Assembly (NCBI RefSeq): GCF_965363235.1
Contig: NC_134844.1
Coordinates: 22,364,646 to 22,428,645, forward strand
Direction: 5' to 3'
From: Mytilus galloprovincialis
Taxonomy: Eukaryota; Mollusca; Bivalvia; Mytilida; Mytilidae
DNA: 64,000 nt
The notes below the pieces were generated by a model. It was given only the letters and a program-made list of their open reading frames with translations. It had not been told where the DNA came from and ran no database searches. A program made the translations under genes and the position numbers. Positions 12,017-23,999 of this stretch are shown here, one piece after another; position 1 is the stretch's first letter; each line of letters starts with the position of its first letter.

Positions 12017-12165
12017 AGTAGAGAATGGAAACGAGACGAGTCAAAGAGACAAAAACCCGACCAAAGAGTAGAAAAAAAGCCCAAGACAACCAATGGTCTT
12101 CATCGCACCAAGAAAATCCCGCATCCGAAGGTGGGCTTCAGCTGATCCCTAAACAGTAATGTATA
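12017..12165 (+). repeat. Dispersed repeat (GTCAAAGAGACAA family)
   Basis: This is related to 24875-25012. Shared blocks include GTCAAAGAGACAA, CCGACCAAAGAG, GGTCTTCA and GCTTCAGCTG-TCCCTAAACA. I associate this family with mussel genomes. No RNA polymerase III boxes were identified. Confidence 0.65.
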
Positions 12166-12349
12166 CTATTTTAACGAAATAGACGCCACACTTAAGTTAA
12201 AACACTGAATATATGAACGTATGATAAAAAGGCTAGTCTAAGAGGTTCCTGTCTAATAACAGACCAACACATATGTTTTGTGACATGTTAAGCCTATACA
12301 TTTAGCCAGTGTGGAATAAACAAATACACCGCACTACTTACTTACTTAC

Positions 12350-12840
12350 TCCGGTAGTGGCATGAAAATACGGATTTTTTGTGTTATTAAATTTGCTGTT
12401 ACAAAATGTTAAAAACTATTATGTATTGACGAAATGCGCATCTGGTGCAGAAAAATTGGTACCGTTAATGTTATTACTACCACTGGGTCGATGCCTCTGC
12501 TGGTGGACTGTTAGTCCGCGAGGGTATCACCAGCCCAGTAGCCAGTACTCCGGTACTCGCATGAAAATACGGATTTTTTGTGTTATTAAATTTGCTGTTA
12601 CAAAATGTTAAAAATTATTATAAATTAAGGAATGTATCTCCCTCGTGCAAAGCTCTGATTCCTTTCACGGATTTGGCTATACTTTTTGGAACTTTTGGAT
12701 TATAGCTCTTCATCTTTTATATAAGCTTTGGATTTTACATATTTTGGCCACGAACATCACTGAAAAGACACTGATGTATTGCCGAAATGCACATATGGTG
12801 CAGAAAAATTGGTACTGTTAATGTTATTACAATACATTAT
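12350..12840 (+). mobile_element. Retrozyme-like repeat, family F3 (353-bp monomer)
   Basis: Two hammerhead-like 3' halves, GAAATGCGCATC before TGGTGC (predicted cut 12442/12443) and GAAATGCACATA before TGGTGC (12795/12796), bound a 353-bp unit. The second has upstream ACATCA complementary to TGGTGC (with a G-T pair) but an altered core (CTGAAAA). The first has lost its 5' half. The shared internal block starts at 12481. A short direct duplication (GCATGAAAATACGGATTTTT and onward) reflects the partial preceding unit. This is a decayed head-to-tail array. Confidence 0.65.
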
Positions 12841-13082
12841 TAACAGTAATAGTTTGGGTAGGGAGAAAAGGCGACCGAAAAACTGAACCATAACAATATG
12901 AGTTGTGTACAGCATTGTACAAAATGATGATAAAAACTAAATAATATTGTAGAATCAAGACTTAAAAGGAAATATTAGTTAAACTGACCAGTTGAATTGA
13001 ACAATTCGAGATAATTTTGGAGATATTATTCAAAAGTAGGAAGCGGCGTGATATTTATTAGAGTAAAGAGCATTTGCAAATT

Positions 13083-13145
13083 CGACTAGTTTAGACGAAA
13101 CGCGCGTTTGGCGTATAGAATTATAATCCTGGTACATTTGATAAA
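13083..13145 (+). repeat. Fragment of retrozyme-like family F1
   Basis: It keeps TAGACGAAACGCGCG, then TTGGCGTA and ATTATAATCCTGGTAC, the 3' half of the F1 ribozyme and the start of the monomer. The CTGANGA core is not preserved. Confidence 0.6.
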
Positions 13146-13730
13146 TATTTACCCTTTTAATACATTTTTGAAATACCGGTAATTGCGACATTAATTACGG
13201 TAACAACTTAAAAGTTTTTTTTAACGATTAACATAACAATTCATCTGGTTTCACACGTATCAACAAATAAATCATATAACCTGCAATGCAATAATTTTTA
13301 GTAAGTCCGCTTTCCATATGATTAATCAATTTATGTAAACAAAAATACAGGTAAAGTCATTTTAGCACAGAAAAACAAGTCTGACAGGTAATATGCTTAT
13401 TTAAAAGTTCATGCTTATCTACTAGTACATGTAGTATATACTATTGATTTTGTTTGTTTCCTGCTTCAAACAAATAAGCATGCATCTATATCGACAACCA
13501 TAAAAAGTGTCGGGGGCGTGTGCATGTAAAATTTTCAAGGAAGTGGAAATACATCATGCATGTCATGTACATGTTCTTTTACAGGGAATCTCGACATGCG
13601 ACATGTGCGAACAGAATTACATTGAAGGGGATTCAAAGGGACAGAGGTTTTGCCCGACACTGTGTGTACATATGTCATTTCGATCGAGTCATTTACAGCT
13701 GACTGCAAGTATGCAGTATGGGTCTGATCA

Positions 13731-14330
13731 TTGTTGAATGCCATACTGACCAATATACCCCGCCGCATTTTTGCGCCTGTTCTAAGTCAGGACCAGTCAA
13801 TTCGCATGTGTATTGATTTTCGCCTAGTTAACGATGTGTCTATTCAGGATAATTTTCCTTTGCCTAGAATAGAGGAGGACTGTATTGATGCACTAAGGGG
13901 GACCTACTGTTTAGGACTCTCGATTTGGCTAGTGGTTATCAGCAATTGGGAATGGGCTCTCAAGACGCGGCTAAAACAGCTTTTGTTACCAGTAAAGGCC
14001 TATTTGAATTTAATCGTATGCCTTTTGGTCTGTGTAATGCTGTTGCCACCATTTTCAGACTTATGCAATATATTTTATCTGGGTTGCAATTGGAAATTTG
14101 TGTAATCTTCCTACTAGATGACATCATTTTGTTTTCTAAATCATTTGAGGAGCACATTACCAGCTGGCTTCAAGAAGTTTTTGTTAGAATTAACTTGTAA
14201 GAGTCATTTTTGGGACATGTTGAGAATGTTGAGGGTATGTCACAATGGTAACGGTAAATACTACTATAATGTATATGTCAACCCTATGTTACGGAACGGG
14301 GGCTCTATTAATACAGCTTAACAGACCTGT
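13731..14330 (+). mobile_element. Ty3/gypsy LTR-retrotransposon RT fragment (fossil, broken)
   Basis: Translations show reverse-transcriptase blocks of the Ty3/gypsy type: an RMCIDFR-like motif, NFPLPRIE, an ASGYQQ-like block, FNRMPFGLCNA and an LLDDI catalytic motif (family YLDDI/FVDDI). Only part of the RT domain is present. There is no gag, protease or integrase nearby and no paired LTRs. It has several breaks and looks old. Confidence 0.75.
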
Positions 14331-14689
14331 GACTATGATAGTGGTAAATTCAACCATCTGTCAACCCTTGTATCTAGTTACAAACTAAGTTATACTGGTA
14401 GCGTAGCTGCCAAAATGGTCAAGGCAAATAGTATTGTAGCAGACAAAACAGCTAAGGCACTGGTCTAAATATGGTAGCTCAGAAATTCATTAACATTGAC
14501 CTACTTATTACAATACAACATATAACAAGATGTATTTAGCTTCACAATTTCTTATATACAAACAATCAATACTATTACAAGTATAAATCACTTGAAAAGC
14601 ACACTAGAGCACTTAAGTAATAAACAATACAGGTAGGTTGTAGTCGCCCCCAAATCTTTTAGAATGAATTATTTTGTGAAGCTCTATTG

Positions 14690-14840
14690 ACAAATGTTTC
14701 AATTCAGAGATGCTCTTCATATTAAAGAGTAAACTCACAAAAATACTGAACTCCGAGGAAAATTCAAAACGAAAAGTCCCTAATCAAATGAAAAATCAAA
14801 AGCTCAAACACACCAAACGAACGGATAAACCATTAGTATA
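14690..14840 (+). repeat. Dispersed repeat (ACTGAACTCCGAGG family)
   Basis: Blocks ACTGAACTCCGAGGAAAATT, CAAAACGAAAAGT and AATCAAAAGCTCAAACA recur at 45783-45900 and 58995-59180. It is non-coding. Confidence 0.65.
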
Positions 14841-15291
14841 GTCGGAAAATTTTATAAAGATCACAAGTACTTCATTTTTAACATAAAACTAAAACTTGTA
14901 TGTTGAAAAAACTCTATATCCATAATTGCTTTATACTGTGTGATAAACAGCCACTTGTTTTTGAAGGGGAAGAGACTTTTGAAAAAAAATTGCCTGACAT
15001 TTATATTTTCAAGTGTAGGATGGAAATTAATATCATAAACCTGAAAATTTTGGAAGTAGTTTTGTATTAAAATGAATAATCATTCATGAAGTATTGTGTA
15101 AAAAAACTAATTAATCTGTACGTTCCTCGTTGTTTTTTCAATAGAAATGTGAAAATTCTTTCCTCGACCTCCCAAAGAATATCAAATAGTCATTCACATT
15201 TACTTGTTTAATTGATGCCGCACCATGTGTTGACCTTTCACATTTTAAAATATACCATTTGTTTTACTTTTTTCTTTAGTTTGTATACAGT

Positions 15292-18200
15292 ATGCCTAAG
15301 ATAATAATTCACACCAACATAAAGAATGAAGACATTCCTGATGACTTTGAAGAAAAGGTTGCACAAAAAGTCTCTGAAGTCGTAGGGTATCCTATTGAAG
15401 TGAGTATATAGTTCTCCTTGTTATTGAGATAAGTTCAACGATTTGTTTTCAAACAAAAGTTTAAAATGCTGAAAAAAGTCATAATTTCAGAGATCTCTTT
15501 TGTTCTAACGTGCGAATGTGGTTCATATGCCGGGAATCGAATTTAAAATTATTTGTTATTAAAAATGTTTTGGTCTTTATGATGTCCAGTACTTTTTGAA
15601 ATCTTGTTGTTTCTAGAAACTCTCTTATTTCAATCAAGTAAATAGAAGGCCCCTCCGATTATCTTATATGCAAACAACCTGAAGTACGTGTTTATTGCAG
15701 ATATGACACCTCCCCATTGTTATCATCGTTGCATTCTATTGCCAAAACTTACAATTAAACAAATTTATCTTTTAACACTTCAAGAACGTGAACAATATAT
15801 TTTTACATTGTAGATGTGTGGTCTTTGTCAATAGGACACTAAAAATAAATAAAAAGTCTTTCATAGATTGTTAATATCTAAACAACATAAACGGAACGAA
15901 ACAAATGTGTGTTACATTTGAATGTTGTGTTTCTGTTGTGTCGTTGTTCTCCTCTTGTATTTGATGCGTTTCCCTCAGTTTTAGTTTGTAACCCGGATTT
16001 GTTTTTTTTTTTTCTTAATCGATTTATGAGTTTCGAACAGCGGTATACTACTGTTGCCTTTATTAATCGTAATTACATGATCAACGCTATAAAATATTTA
16101 TTTTTTCCTCCATACAAAGTCCATCATGAATCGTTTCACCACAATCTTTTACTAGTTTAAACATATTTTATTTGCGTAAATGTGCAAAAGGGATGAAACA
16201 CAAGTTAATCAAACTTATAAAGTCTTCTCCCATAACAATTTATAACAATAGAATATTTACAAAGCATGCATACAAACAATACATTATGTTTATATATATA
16301 TATAAAATATTTGAACTCTGAAAAGATGGTGTGTGATGATGTGAGTGGTAATACACAATATGCATGTATTTGCACTTTATTATGTTCTGCATTACACAAT
16401 TAGAAACCTCTTAGACTCTTTAATAAATTCATATACATTCTTTACAATTCTTTCATTTTCAACATTACTTAAAGACTTATCGCCGGAGGTTAAGGTGTTC
16501 AAATTTAGTAGAGAGTTATCTGGTAACCAATGTAGATTATTAAATAATTTGGTTCTTATATTCGAATAATTAGGACAATGAAAAAAGAAGTGACGTGAAT
16601 CTTCGAACTTAGCACCACCACTACAAGACGGATCTGAAATAATGTTGACTCTGTTAAGATCATAGTTCAAAAAAGAAGCTGAGCACCTAAGTTGTGTCAA
16701 TATAATATTGAGTTTACGATTGCCAAAGTCATAATGTTTTGGAACTTGGGCTTTTGAATTCAATTTAAGATTTTTTAGTTCGGTTTTAAATTTACCTAAA
16801 GAGTCAATGTTGCGTGTCACCACATTAAGGTTATTCCACAGTCGTATTGTTGAAGGTATGAAGGACTCTTGGGTTAATGAAAGTCTACAAAAAGGGTATA
16901 TTATATCATTCCCATTACGTAATGGATAAACAGCTGTACTTTGGATTGTTGGTGGAATTGAATTGCAAAGATAGGCTGGTGCATTATTATGTTGAATATT
17001 ATAGAATAATTGTAACTTCCTTCTTTCTCTTCGTTCAGCTAGAGTTTCCCAACCAATCTCATCATAAATAATTCTATTACTTGTAAAAATAGGAAGACCT
17101 GTTACAATTCTGTCTGCCTCAAGCTGCAGCTGTTCTAATTTTTTACAATAACCCACACCCATATTATCCCAAACTTTACGTGCATATTCAAGAAGCGGTC
17201 TAATAAAAGTCAAGTAAAGCTTTTCTAAGTTGCTCCTACTTATCCTGTACTTTAATTTTCTAAGTACATTTAAATGTTTAGATACATTTTTATGATATTT
17301 TCCACATGGGTGTTCCATTTAGCATCTTTACTAAATGTAACACCCAAGTGTTTGTGGAAGTCTGTAACTTCAATCCTCTTACCATTGAAAGTGAAATTCA
17401 TTTCTGGAGTTTCAATGTATGAAAACACATTATTTCTGTTTTTGCTGGGTTAAAGGACATCAGCCATTTCTTAGACCAATCGCTGAGCTCCCTCAGGTCG
17501 TGACTGATCACTGATTGTATTTGTGTCGTGTCACGACTAGAGTAGCCCATAGATGTATCATCTGCAAATAATCTACATAAAGAAATCAAGTGTTCAGCAA
17601 TATCATTAATATAGATAATAAATAACAGCGGTCCCAAAACAGAACCCTGTGGGACACCAGCTGAAATACTGCAAAGTTCAGAGGAAGATTGTTTAATAAC
17701 AACTCGCTGTTGTCTGTTGTTTAGGTAACTTTGAAACCAATTTAATAAATTTCCGTCAACACCGTATGACTTCATTTTATGTAGCAATCCTTTATGCCAA
17801 ACTTTATCGAATGCTCTAGAAAAGTCACAAAAAACAAAACAGCTAATTTCTTTATTTTCTAATGAATTTAATATAGAATTATAAATTTCTAAAAGCTGGT
17901 GAACTGTCGAATATTTTGGCAGAAAACCAAACTGGTATTCATATATTAACTTATTTCTATGTAGGTGATTGAAGACATGTTTATAAACAACTCGCTCCAT
18001 TATTTTCCCTACACAACTTATAAGCGATATTGGCCTATAGTTAGATGTTAACGAACTATCTCCCTTTTTAAAAAATGCTATTACATTAGCAATCTTCCAG
18101 CTGGTGGGAAATTTGCATTGTTGTAGGGATTTATTAAATATTATTTTTAAGGGAATTGCTATTTTTTCAGGACACATTTTCAGCATTTTATGACTTATGA

Positions 18201-21200
18201 CATCTGGACCAGATGCCTTATTAGGATCTAAAGTTTTAATTATATCGACTATTTCATCTATTTCAATTACCAAATCTTTTTAAAAAAATATTTGTTTTTG
18301 GCTTAATTTCGGGTATGGGAACACCTTCCTCCTCTAGGGAAGAAATCAGACTAAAATATTTATTTAGCAGATTACATTTCTCGTCGTCTCCGTACACTAC
18401 ATCTTCCATGATTTCATCGTGAATAATATTATTAAGTGGGGGTAAATCAGCAGAACCTTTATTTGATTTTATAAGCATTTTCATTATTTTCCAATAAGTT
18501 TTAGGGTTAACCACGTTATTTAAGATAAGATTATCCAAACTTCTTTCAAATTTTTCTTTTGCAGCTTTTTTCATATTATTTACTCTGTTCCTCTGCTTTT
18601 TGTATTTATTGATATCACAATCTTTTTTAGTTTTTAAGGCTTTTTTACGAAATCGGTCTCTTCTACGAATTTCTCTCCTTAATTCATTGTCAAACCACGG
18701 TCGGTCGTTGTTTCGTATATAAACATGTCGAGTTGGGATGTTTTGCCTGACTATGTCTAGTAGTTTTTGAGTGCTGAATCTTTCACTCAGCATGAACTAA
18801 TAAGCTAAATAATACAACAGTCTCACACAGCAGTGATATTCGAACATGTCGAATAACTTTAATATTTCCTACATGCAAAAGTATGTACAATTTATAGTAT
18901 TTACAATGGTTATAATGGGACTGGCGGGTGGGATATTTTGTGAATCAAAATGTGTGTATATAGTTGACCAGATGCTACAGCCAAGGTTAAGTATTATGAT
19001 TGTGAAACATTGCACAAGATCATGTTTTCTCTATCGTATTTGCAATAAATCCATAGGATACTGTATTAGTAGTGAATGATATTTATAGTCTTATATGCAT
19101 GCTTTTTTTTATATTAGTTGTAATAGGCTTTGGACTCGCTGTCAGTAACTGCGAGTACACTCAGATATGTACTTAGTGTCATTTGTGGATGTATATATAA
19201 GTACCCTTCCGTCTAATCTGTGTTGGTTTGAGTTGCATTTCTATAATGTATCTTTGTAACTATCTGATGAGTTCAGCTCTTTTCAACTGATTTTATAGTT
19301 TGTTCTTATATTGTGCTGTTACATTATTGTCCAAGGTTAGGGGAGGGTTGGTGCACCTTCGAACCCCGTCACACTTTGTATGATGATGGAAGTTTTTAAC
19401 GACCTTGACTGGCTATACACCCCTCGCGCGGGCGGTCACGTTTTGTATGTGCCTCTCTAAATGCAGGTGCCTGTAATTTAGTTGTTGTCGTTTGATGCTA
19501 CATATCGTATTTGTTTTTCGTTCATTATTTATGAATAAACCAGACCGTTAGTTTTCTCGTTTGAATTGTTTTCAATTTGTCATTTCTTGGCATTTTATTG
19601 TTGACTTTGCGGTATGGTTTTAACTCATTGTTGTAGGCCGTACAATGACCTGTAAATGTTAATCCCGGTATCACTGGGTCTCTTGTGAAGAGTGGTCTCA
19701 ATCACATCACATCTTCTTATTTTTAAGTATAAACCATTTTCTTAAATAAATTATATTATGTTATTATGCTATTGTGATTAAAACACAATCCCAATTTTTA
19801 ACAACTTTATACCTATCATGTCTGTATGCTTTGCTCATTCATTGTTGTCAATTTAATATAATTATATTCGAATGTCATACAATTGAGAGGTTTAACTAGC
19901 TATAAAACCAGGTTTAACCCACCGTTTCTATAAACGCAAATTTCCTATAACAAGTATAAAGAAATATGACAGCTGTTTTCGTTTGATGTGTTTTGATTTA
20001 GCTACTAAATAAAAAACTTTCCGTTTTGAATTTTTCTTGGTGTTTGGTATTTTGCTAGTTTGCGTTTTAATTTAATATTTTATTAGTTTAAACATATTTA
20101 TTTATAGTGGATTGGGAAACAAGTTTTGCAATTTATCTTAATCCCTTTCCACGTTGCGGGTGCGAGTGCTGCCTTGTAGCGGCATTAAAATAGTGCGCTC
20201 TTTTTCGAAATCTACAAGGGTGTTTTTAACGTGCAAGAGATATGGCTCTCTCTTAACACGGGTCAGCCATGTATCGTCCCCTTCCGACGGACTATCATCG
20301 TTTCTTCATGACCATACTCGCAAATGGTGCCAAGGGAGAACCGAAAATTCAGTCCCTGAAATTTTCATCCCAGAATGGGAATCGAACTAGGAACATTTGT
20401 GTTAGTAGTCCGATGCACTAACCACTACACCACGGTTCTCATAATATTTTAATATTTATGAAAGTTCTATTGTGTATCTAACATTGAATCAGCTATGTAC
20501 AACGTATCGCATACTATCGGAAACACAGCTTTACATACAAAAAGAGATATAATATAACAGCATTTAATGAGACTAAATAGAAAATGAATCGAGATACAAT
20601 CGGACATGAAAATGACGAATACATATCAAGTCTAGCTTTTCAACTGTATGTGTAAATATTGTAGATTATATATGTGTCTGTAACCCCTGGTGACAGAATG
20701 ATACACAATGGTAGCCGGGATCCAATGGCGTTTGTCGATATTGATACTGCATTGAAGTTCAATGAAGAAGTAAATCCTGGTTATACTGTAAAATTCCAAG
20801 AATTTTTTACCAAGGCGCTTAATATTCCATTATCAAGGTACTGTGATTCTGTTCATCATGTGTTGATTAGAAAAACGTAGAGAATACTAATATAAATGTA
20901 TAGATGAAACGACAACAATTAACAGTTAAAAGTTAAAAAGATATACCATTAACAGTTGGAGGTCATCTTACGGTATGTGAAATGAATGATTTTTTTACCT
21001 AATGCACTTAGTTTTAATGATAGTCGAATTTAGTTTTTAAAAAAACGCTGTTCGTTCATTGTTCAGAAGAGTATTCAAAATCTACGATGCACAATGAGCT
21101 CAAACTGTTAGATGCTTACAAGAAGCCCCAGGATATGCATGTTTTATGCTGCATTTTAGACAAGTATATTGCTGTTCCAACTGCCAAAACCTGTAACAAT

Positions 21201-22896
21201 ACTTTTGTATATGCATCAAGCATTATTTGGAACGTTTCAATACAGATTTTCACAGCAAAACTAGGCACCCCACATATACACCTACATCATTCACAATGAA
21301 TGACAGTTGAGAAAATTACAAATTATCCCATGTCTTCTTTGTTATGACATACAAAAGTGATTATGAAAAATCAAATTTTTATACTGAATACACTGAAGTC
21401 CATAACTTCACAAACATGTCAAAGAACAATATAAAACTGGGTCGTCAAAGGATCTGCGATGCACCTTTCTAAAGTCATATCACCATTCTTTCCACAGAAA
21501 GAAATGGCATCAGGAAATATTGTGATGAAGTATATTTGATAAGCAATGCCAATCTGATGTGGATTTCAAAAGATGTATTCTAAATTATTTCATCTACAAT
21601 TTTGGAGTAATATAAAAACTATGATTGTTCTACCTGTTATACTACAATTATCCATGCCCAATCGAATGATCGACTATATCATCTCATTCAATAGAACTTT
21701 TGGGAAACGTAGATACAAATACCATATTTTAGATAATAAAAACCTTATGATTGGTGGCATGATATGTTCAGCAGAGAGTCAGTATTGTAATGTTCACAAT
21801 ACTGGTCAACTTGTTTTTGTATTCATATGAAGCTGAATTCATCGAAAGCCTTCTAAAGATAAAAAAAAAAGTACTTTCCAAAGTTCTTTATATCATTTTT
21901 CAGTTATATTGCTGATGGTTTTTACTCAATAAACCACATTTCAATGAGTGCTACCATCTTATATATCCAAGTGAACCTGAAATTCATGATTCTATCGAGA
22001 GTAGAATGTTTGCTTCATATCTTGATCTTTTCATCTGTGTCAATATGGAGAAAAAGATCAAGATATGAAGCAGACCTTCTACTTTCTTAGTAGTTACATG
22101 CTTTCTGTTGTACGTATGGTGTTAACATGTCTCAGTAATTATCCTCGTGTATGACCACTCTATGTGGACCTTATAAACAGTGATGAGCTACTTACACATA
22201 AAAAGTTACCATAACGAATCAATCAACACAGCGTACGTTTTACGGTCATATATATATTATACGATAATATGTGTCTTGTTTAAACTCAATAGCAAATGCT
22301 TTCTTAGAAATGTAGATACAACTATAGTCAATCAAATTACTCTACCCTCATTGCTAACTTGTTGGCTTGTGGTGGATATTAATTTGGTTATTTGACCCAA
22401 CATCATAACTTGTTTGTTTGTGAAGGACATTTAGGTATTAGATCTTCAATGATAATTAACTTGTTTGTTTGTTAGGGATTTTTGGTAAGTAGACACTCAA
22501 TGATAACTTGTATGTTTGTGAATAATATTTGGTTAATTGACCCTCAACGACTACTTGTTTGTTTGTGAAGGATAATTGGTTACTGGACCGTCCATACTAA
22601 CTTGTGTATGAAAGATATTTGTTTAACTGATCCTCCATTTGTTTGCTTGACAACCTAATATAACTTATATCAGGACGAGGTGTGGTATGATTGGCCTATC
22701 AGAAAATTATCTACCAGAGTTCAAATGAAGTTTTTTTCATTTGGCAATTCACGATGTTCCATAACTATTGTATTCATCTCGATTATTTTTATTTTTATTT
22801 AGGTTAGTTCTTCATTACCACGACGCCAAAGTATCAGATTATGGTGTATACAGAAGAGCACCCGAATATAAACACGAACAATATTTCTCACAATAA
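15292..22896 (+). CDS. MIF/DDT-family tautomerase-fold protein 1 (three exons, 124 aa)
   Basis: Exons are 15292-15399 (36 codons, donor GTGAGT), 20665-20837 (acceptor TTGTAG, donor GTACTG, ends in phase 2) and 22803-22896 (acceptor TTTAG, stop TAA). The protein opens MPKIIIHTNIK, so the N-terminal Pro used by MIF tautomerases is kept. It continues with SVTPGDRMIHNGSRDPMAFV and ends LHYHDAKVSDYGVYRRAPEY. MIF-family proteins form trimers and act as cytokines and keto-enol tautomerases. Residue 33, Lys in human MIF, is Tyr here, and the CxxC of vertebrate MIF is absent (PMAF). A CTTTAG just upstream of the ATG may be the acceptor of a 5' UTR intron. AATAAA overlaps the stop. Introns of 5.3 and 2.0 kb are full of repeats. 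Confidence 0.9.
15905..16065 (+). repeat. Dispersed repeat, copy 2 (AGCGGTATACTACTG family)
   Basis: Near-identical blocks to 10852-11060 and 23825-23980. It lies in MIF-1 intron 1. Confidence 0.7.
16200..18800 (-). mobile_element. 5'-truncated LINE (non-LTR retrotransposon), antisense in MIF-1 intron 1
   Basis: Three minus-strand open segments are present. 18793-18263 is a basic linker (RPWFDNELRREIRRRDRFRKKA). 18273-17398 is the RT with LDPNKASGPD, NYRPISLIS, FCDFSRAFDKVWH, GVPQGSVLGPLLF and catalytic LFADDT. 17318-16392 is the C-terminal domain, ending in a Cys/His cluster (CSGG...HFFFHC). The first two overlap in different frames and an ~80-bp gap separates the second and third. The endonuclease domain is missing. 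The motif style fits the CR1/Jockey group. Decay is moderate and activity unlikely. Confidence 0.88.
18846..19079 (+). other. Unassigned 77-codon ORF in MIF-1 intron 1
   Basis: The frame has a hydrophobic N-terminal third (FIVFTMVIMGLAGGIF) and several Cys residues. No family was recognised, no splice partner is apparent, and it directly abuts the truncated LINE. It may be accidental. Confidence 0.15.
19460..19735 (-). repeat. Dispersed repeat (GGTATGATTGCC family), diverged copy
   Basis: It matches 60075-60355 in blocks such as GTTAGTTTTCTCGTTTGAAT, TTTGCGGTATGG, GGCCGTAC and ACATCTTCTT. The complementary orientation is at 58295-58510. Confidence 0.65.
20150..20441 (-). mobile_element. tRNA-derived SINE in MIF-1 intron 1
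   Basis: On the minus strand the head reads GTGTAGTGGTTAGTGCATCG (A box) and TAGTTCGATTCCC (good B box), about 35 nt apart as in tRNA genes. The body includes TTTTTAACGTGCAAGAGATA (plus-strand sense), which resembles a block in the repeat at 63010-63500. It inserted a few hundred bases before exon 2 of MIF-1. Confidence 0.8.
21080..21840 (+). mobile_element. Penelope-like retroelement fragment (fossil, broken)
   Basis: Short translated blocks resemble the better preserved copy at 47456-49205: KYIAVPTAKTCNN (there KYVVVPADKVPNN), RKYCDEVY and FNRTFGKRRYKY. The order matches that of Penelope-like RTs. It is heavily decayed with many breaks, in MIF-1 intron 2. Confidence 0.5.
22330..22645 (+). 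repeat. Diverged minisatellite (AACTTGTTTGTTTGTG units)
   Basis: About five units of roughly 55-65 bp each carry AACTTGTTTGTTTGTGAAGG-like and TTTGGTTAATTGACCC-like blocks. It lies in MIF-1 intron 2, just before exon 3. Confidence 0.7.
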
Positions 22897-23224
22897 AGCT
22901 ATTTCGAACATTTCTGGTTTATAGTTTAACTCACAATTTCATCATATTTTATATTCTCAACCATAGATACATGTTGTTGAGACAATTGCCGATAAAAGTA
23001 TATCGGTATTGTCTATCACGAAACTGATTTGGTCGAATATATTTGCTTGCTACTTGTGGATTCGCGTGATATATTTGTTTAAAAGTCAGTATCAAAACAA
23101 AAGTGCCACTATTCCACATAAAAAGACTATTTTCCTATAACTGATTTTTGACTCAGGGAGTATATAAACTTTTGACAGGTAACCTACTCTGTAGTAGAAC
23201 AGTTTGGTTCTCGGTCAAGTAAAA

Positions 23225-23745
23225 ACATTTTAAATAAAGAAGGGCGAAAGATACCAAAGGGACAGTCAAACTCGTAGATCGAAACTAAACTTACAACGCC
23301 ATTGCTTAAAAAAAAAAAAAACAGACAAATAATTGTATACAAGACACAGTATAGAAAACTAAAGACTAAGCAGCACGAACCGCACCAAAAACTGGGGGTG
23401 ATATCAGATGGTCCAGAAGGGTAAACAGATCTTGTTCCATATATAGTCTTATTCCGTTGGTCACATTCGTAAAAAGGGAAAGGGACTGAAGTTACGACAT
23501 TAGGAACATATCCGATATCATCTGTGAAACGGTTATTCCATAACGGTCATCCAACTCGTGATGGCGTTCATAAAATTTACGAAGGAATGATTTCAACTTC
23601 ACCATTTGGGACTCTTGGTTTAAGAGCTTCATTGTGAGCAGCAACCCTCTATCAAGGAAATCATGATAGAAAATACAAGCCCGGGAATATCGTATCGATT
23701 GGGAGATTATACTGAGTATTCAGGCGCTGTTGGGATGTTACTACA
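23225..23745 (-). mobile_element. Penelope-like element, 3' end (fossil)
   Basis: On the minus strand, translations give IRYSRACIFYHDFLDRGLLL and RKFYERHHELDDRYGITVSQ, the typical C-terminal end of this RT family and the same order as at 48660-48900. A 3' tail shared with 45290-45530 and 48985-49205 follows (CCTTCTGGACCATCTGATAT, AGACAAT...). It is 5' truncated and broken. Confidence 0.7.
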
Positions 23746-23824
23746 TAGAAATGGAAAGTTCATTATTGGGAAGTTGAAATCTACTCTAAATAAGTAACAT
23801 TGGTGTATTTTGGGGCAACACAAT

Positions 23825-23980
23825 CTTATTTTACGTTGCACTTCAATGTTTCTGTTGTTTTGTTGTTGTCCTCCTATAGTTGATGTGTTTTCCTCGGTTT
23901 TAGTTTGTAACCGGTATTTATTTTTCTCAATCGATTTATGACTTTTGAACAGCGGTATAATATACTGCCTTTATTTCCTC
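23825..23980 (+). repeat. Dispersed repeat, copy 3 (AGCGGTATA family)
   Basis: Same family as 10852-11060 and 15905-16065, slightly more diverged. Confidence 0.65.
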
Positions 23981-23999
23981 CATAAAGTTGTCATGGACA

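Noticed and set aside
13507-13737. Overlapping Cys-containing ORFs before the Ty3/gypsy fragment
   Set aside because: No recognised domain, no splice context, and low complexity of conservation signals; probably chance or decayed retroelement flank.
13535-13768. Minus-strand ORF across the retroelement start
   Set aside because: Antisense shadow with no recognised domain.
20365-20441. A functional tRNA gene
   Set aside because: A and B boxes are present, but the cloverleaf stems are not kept and the sequence continues into a SINE body.
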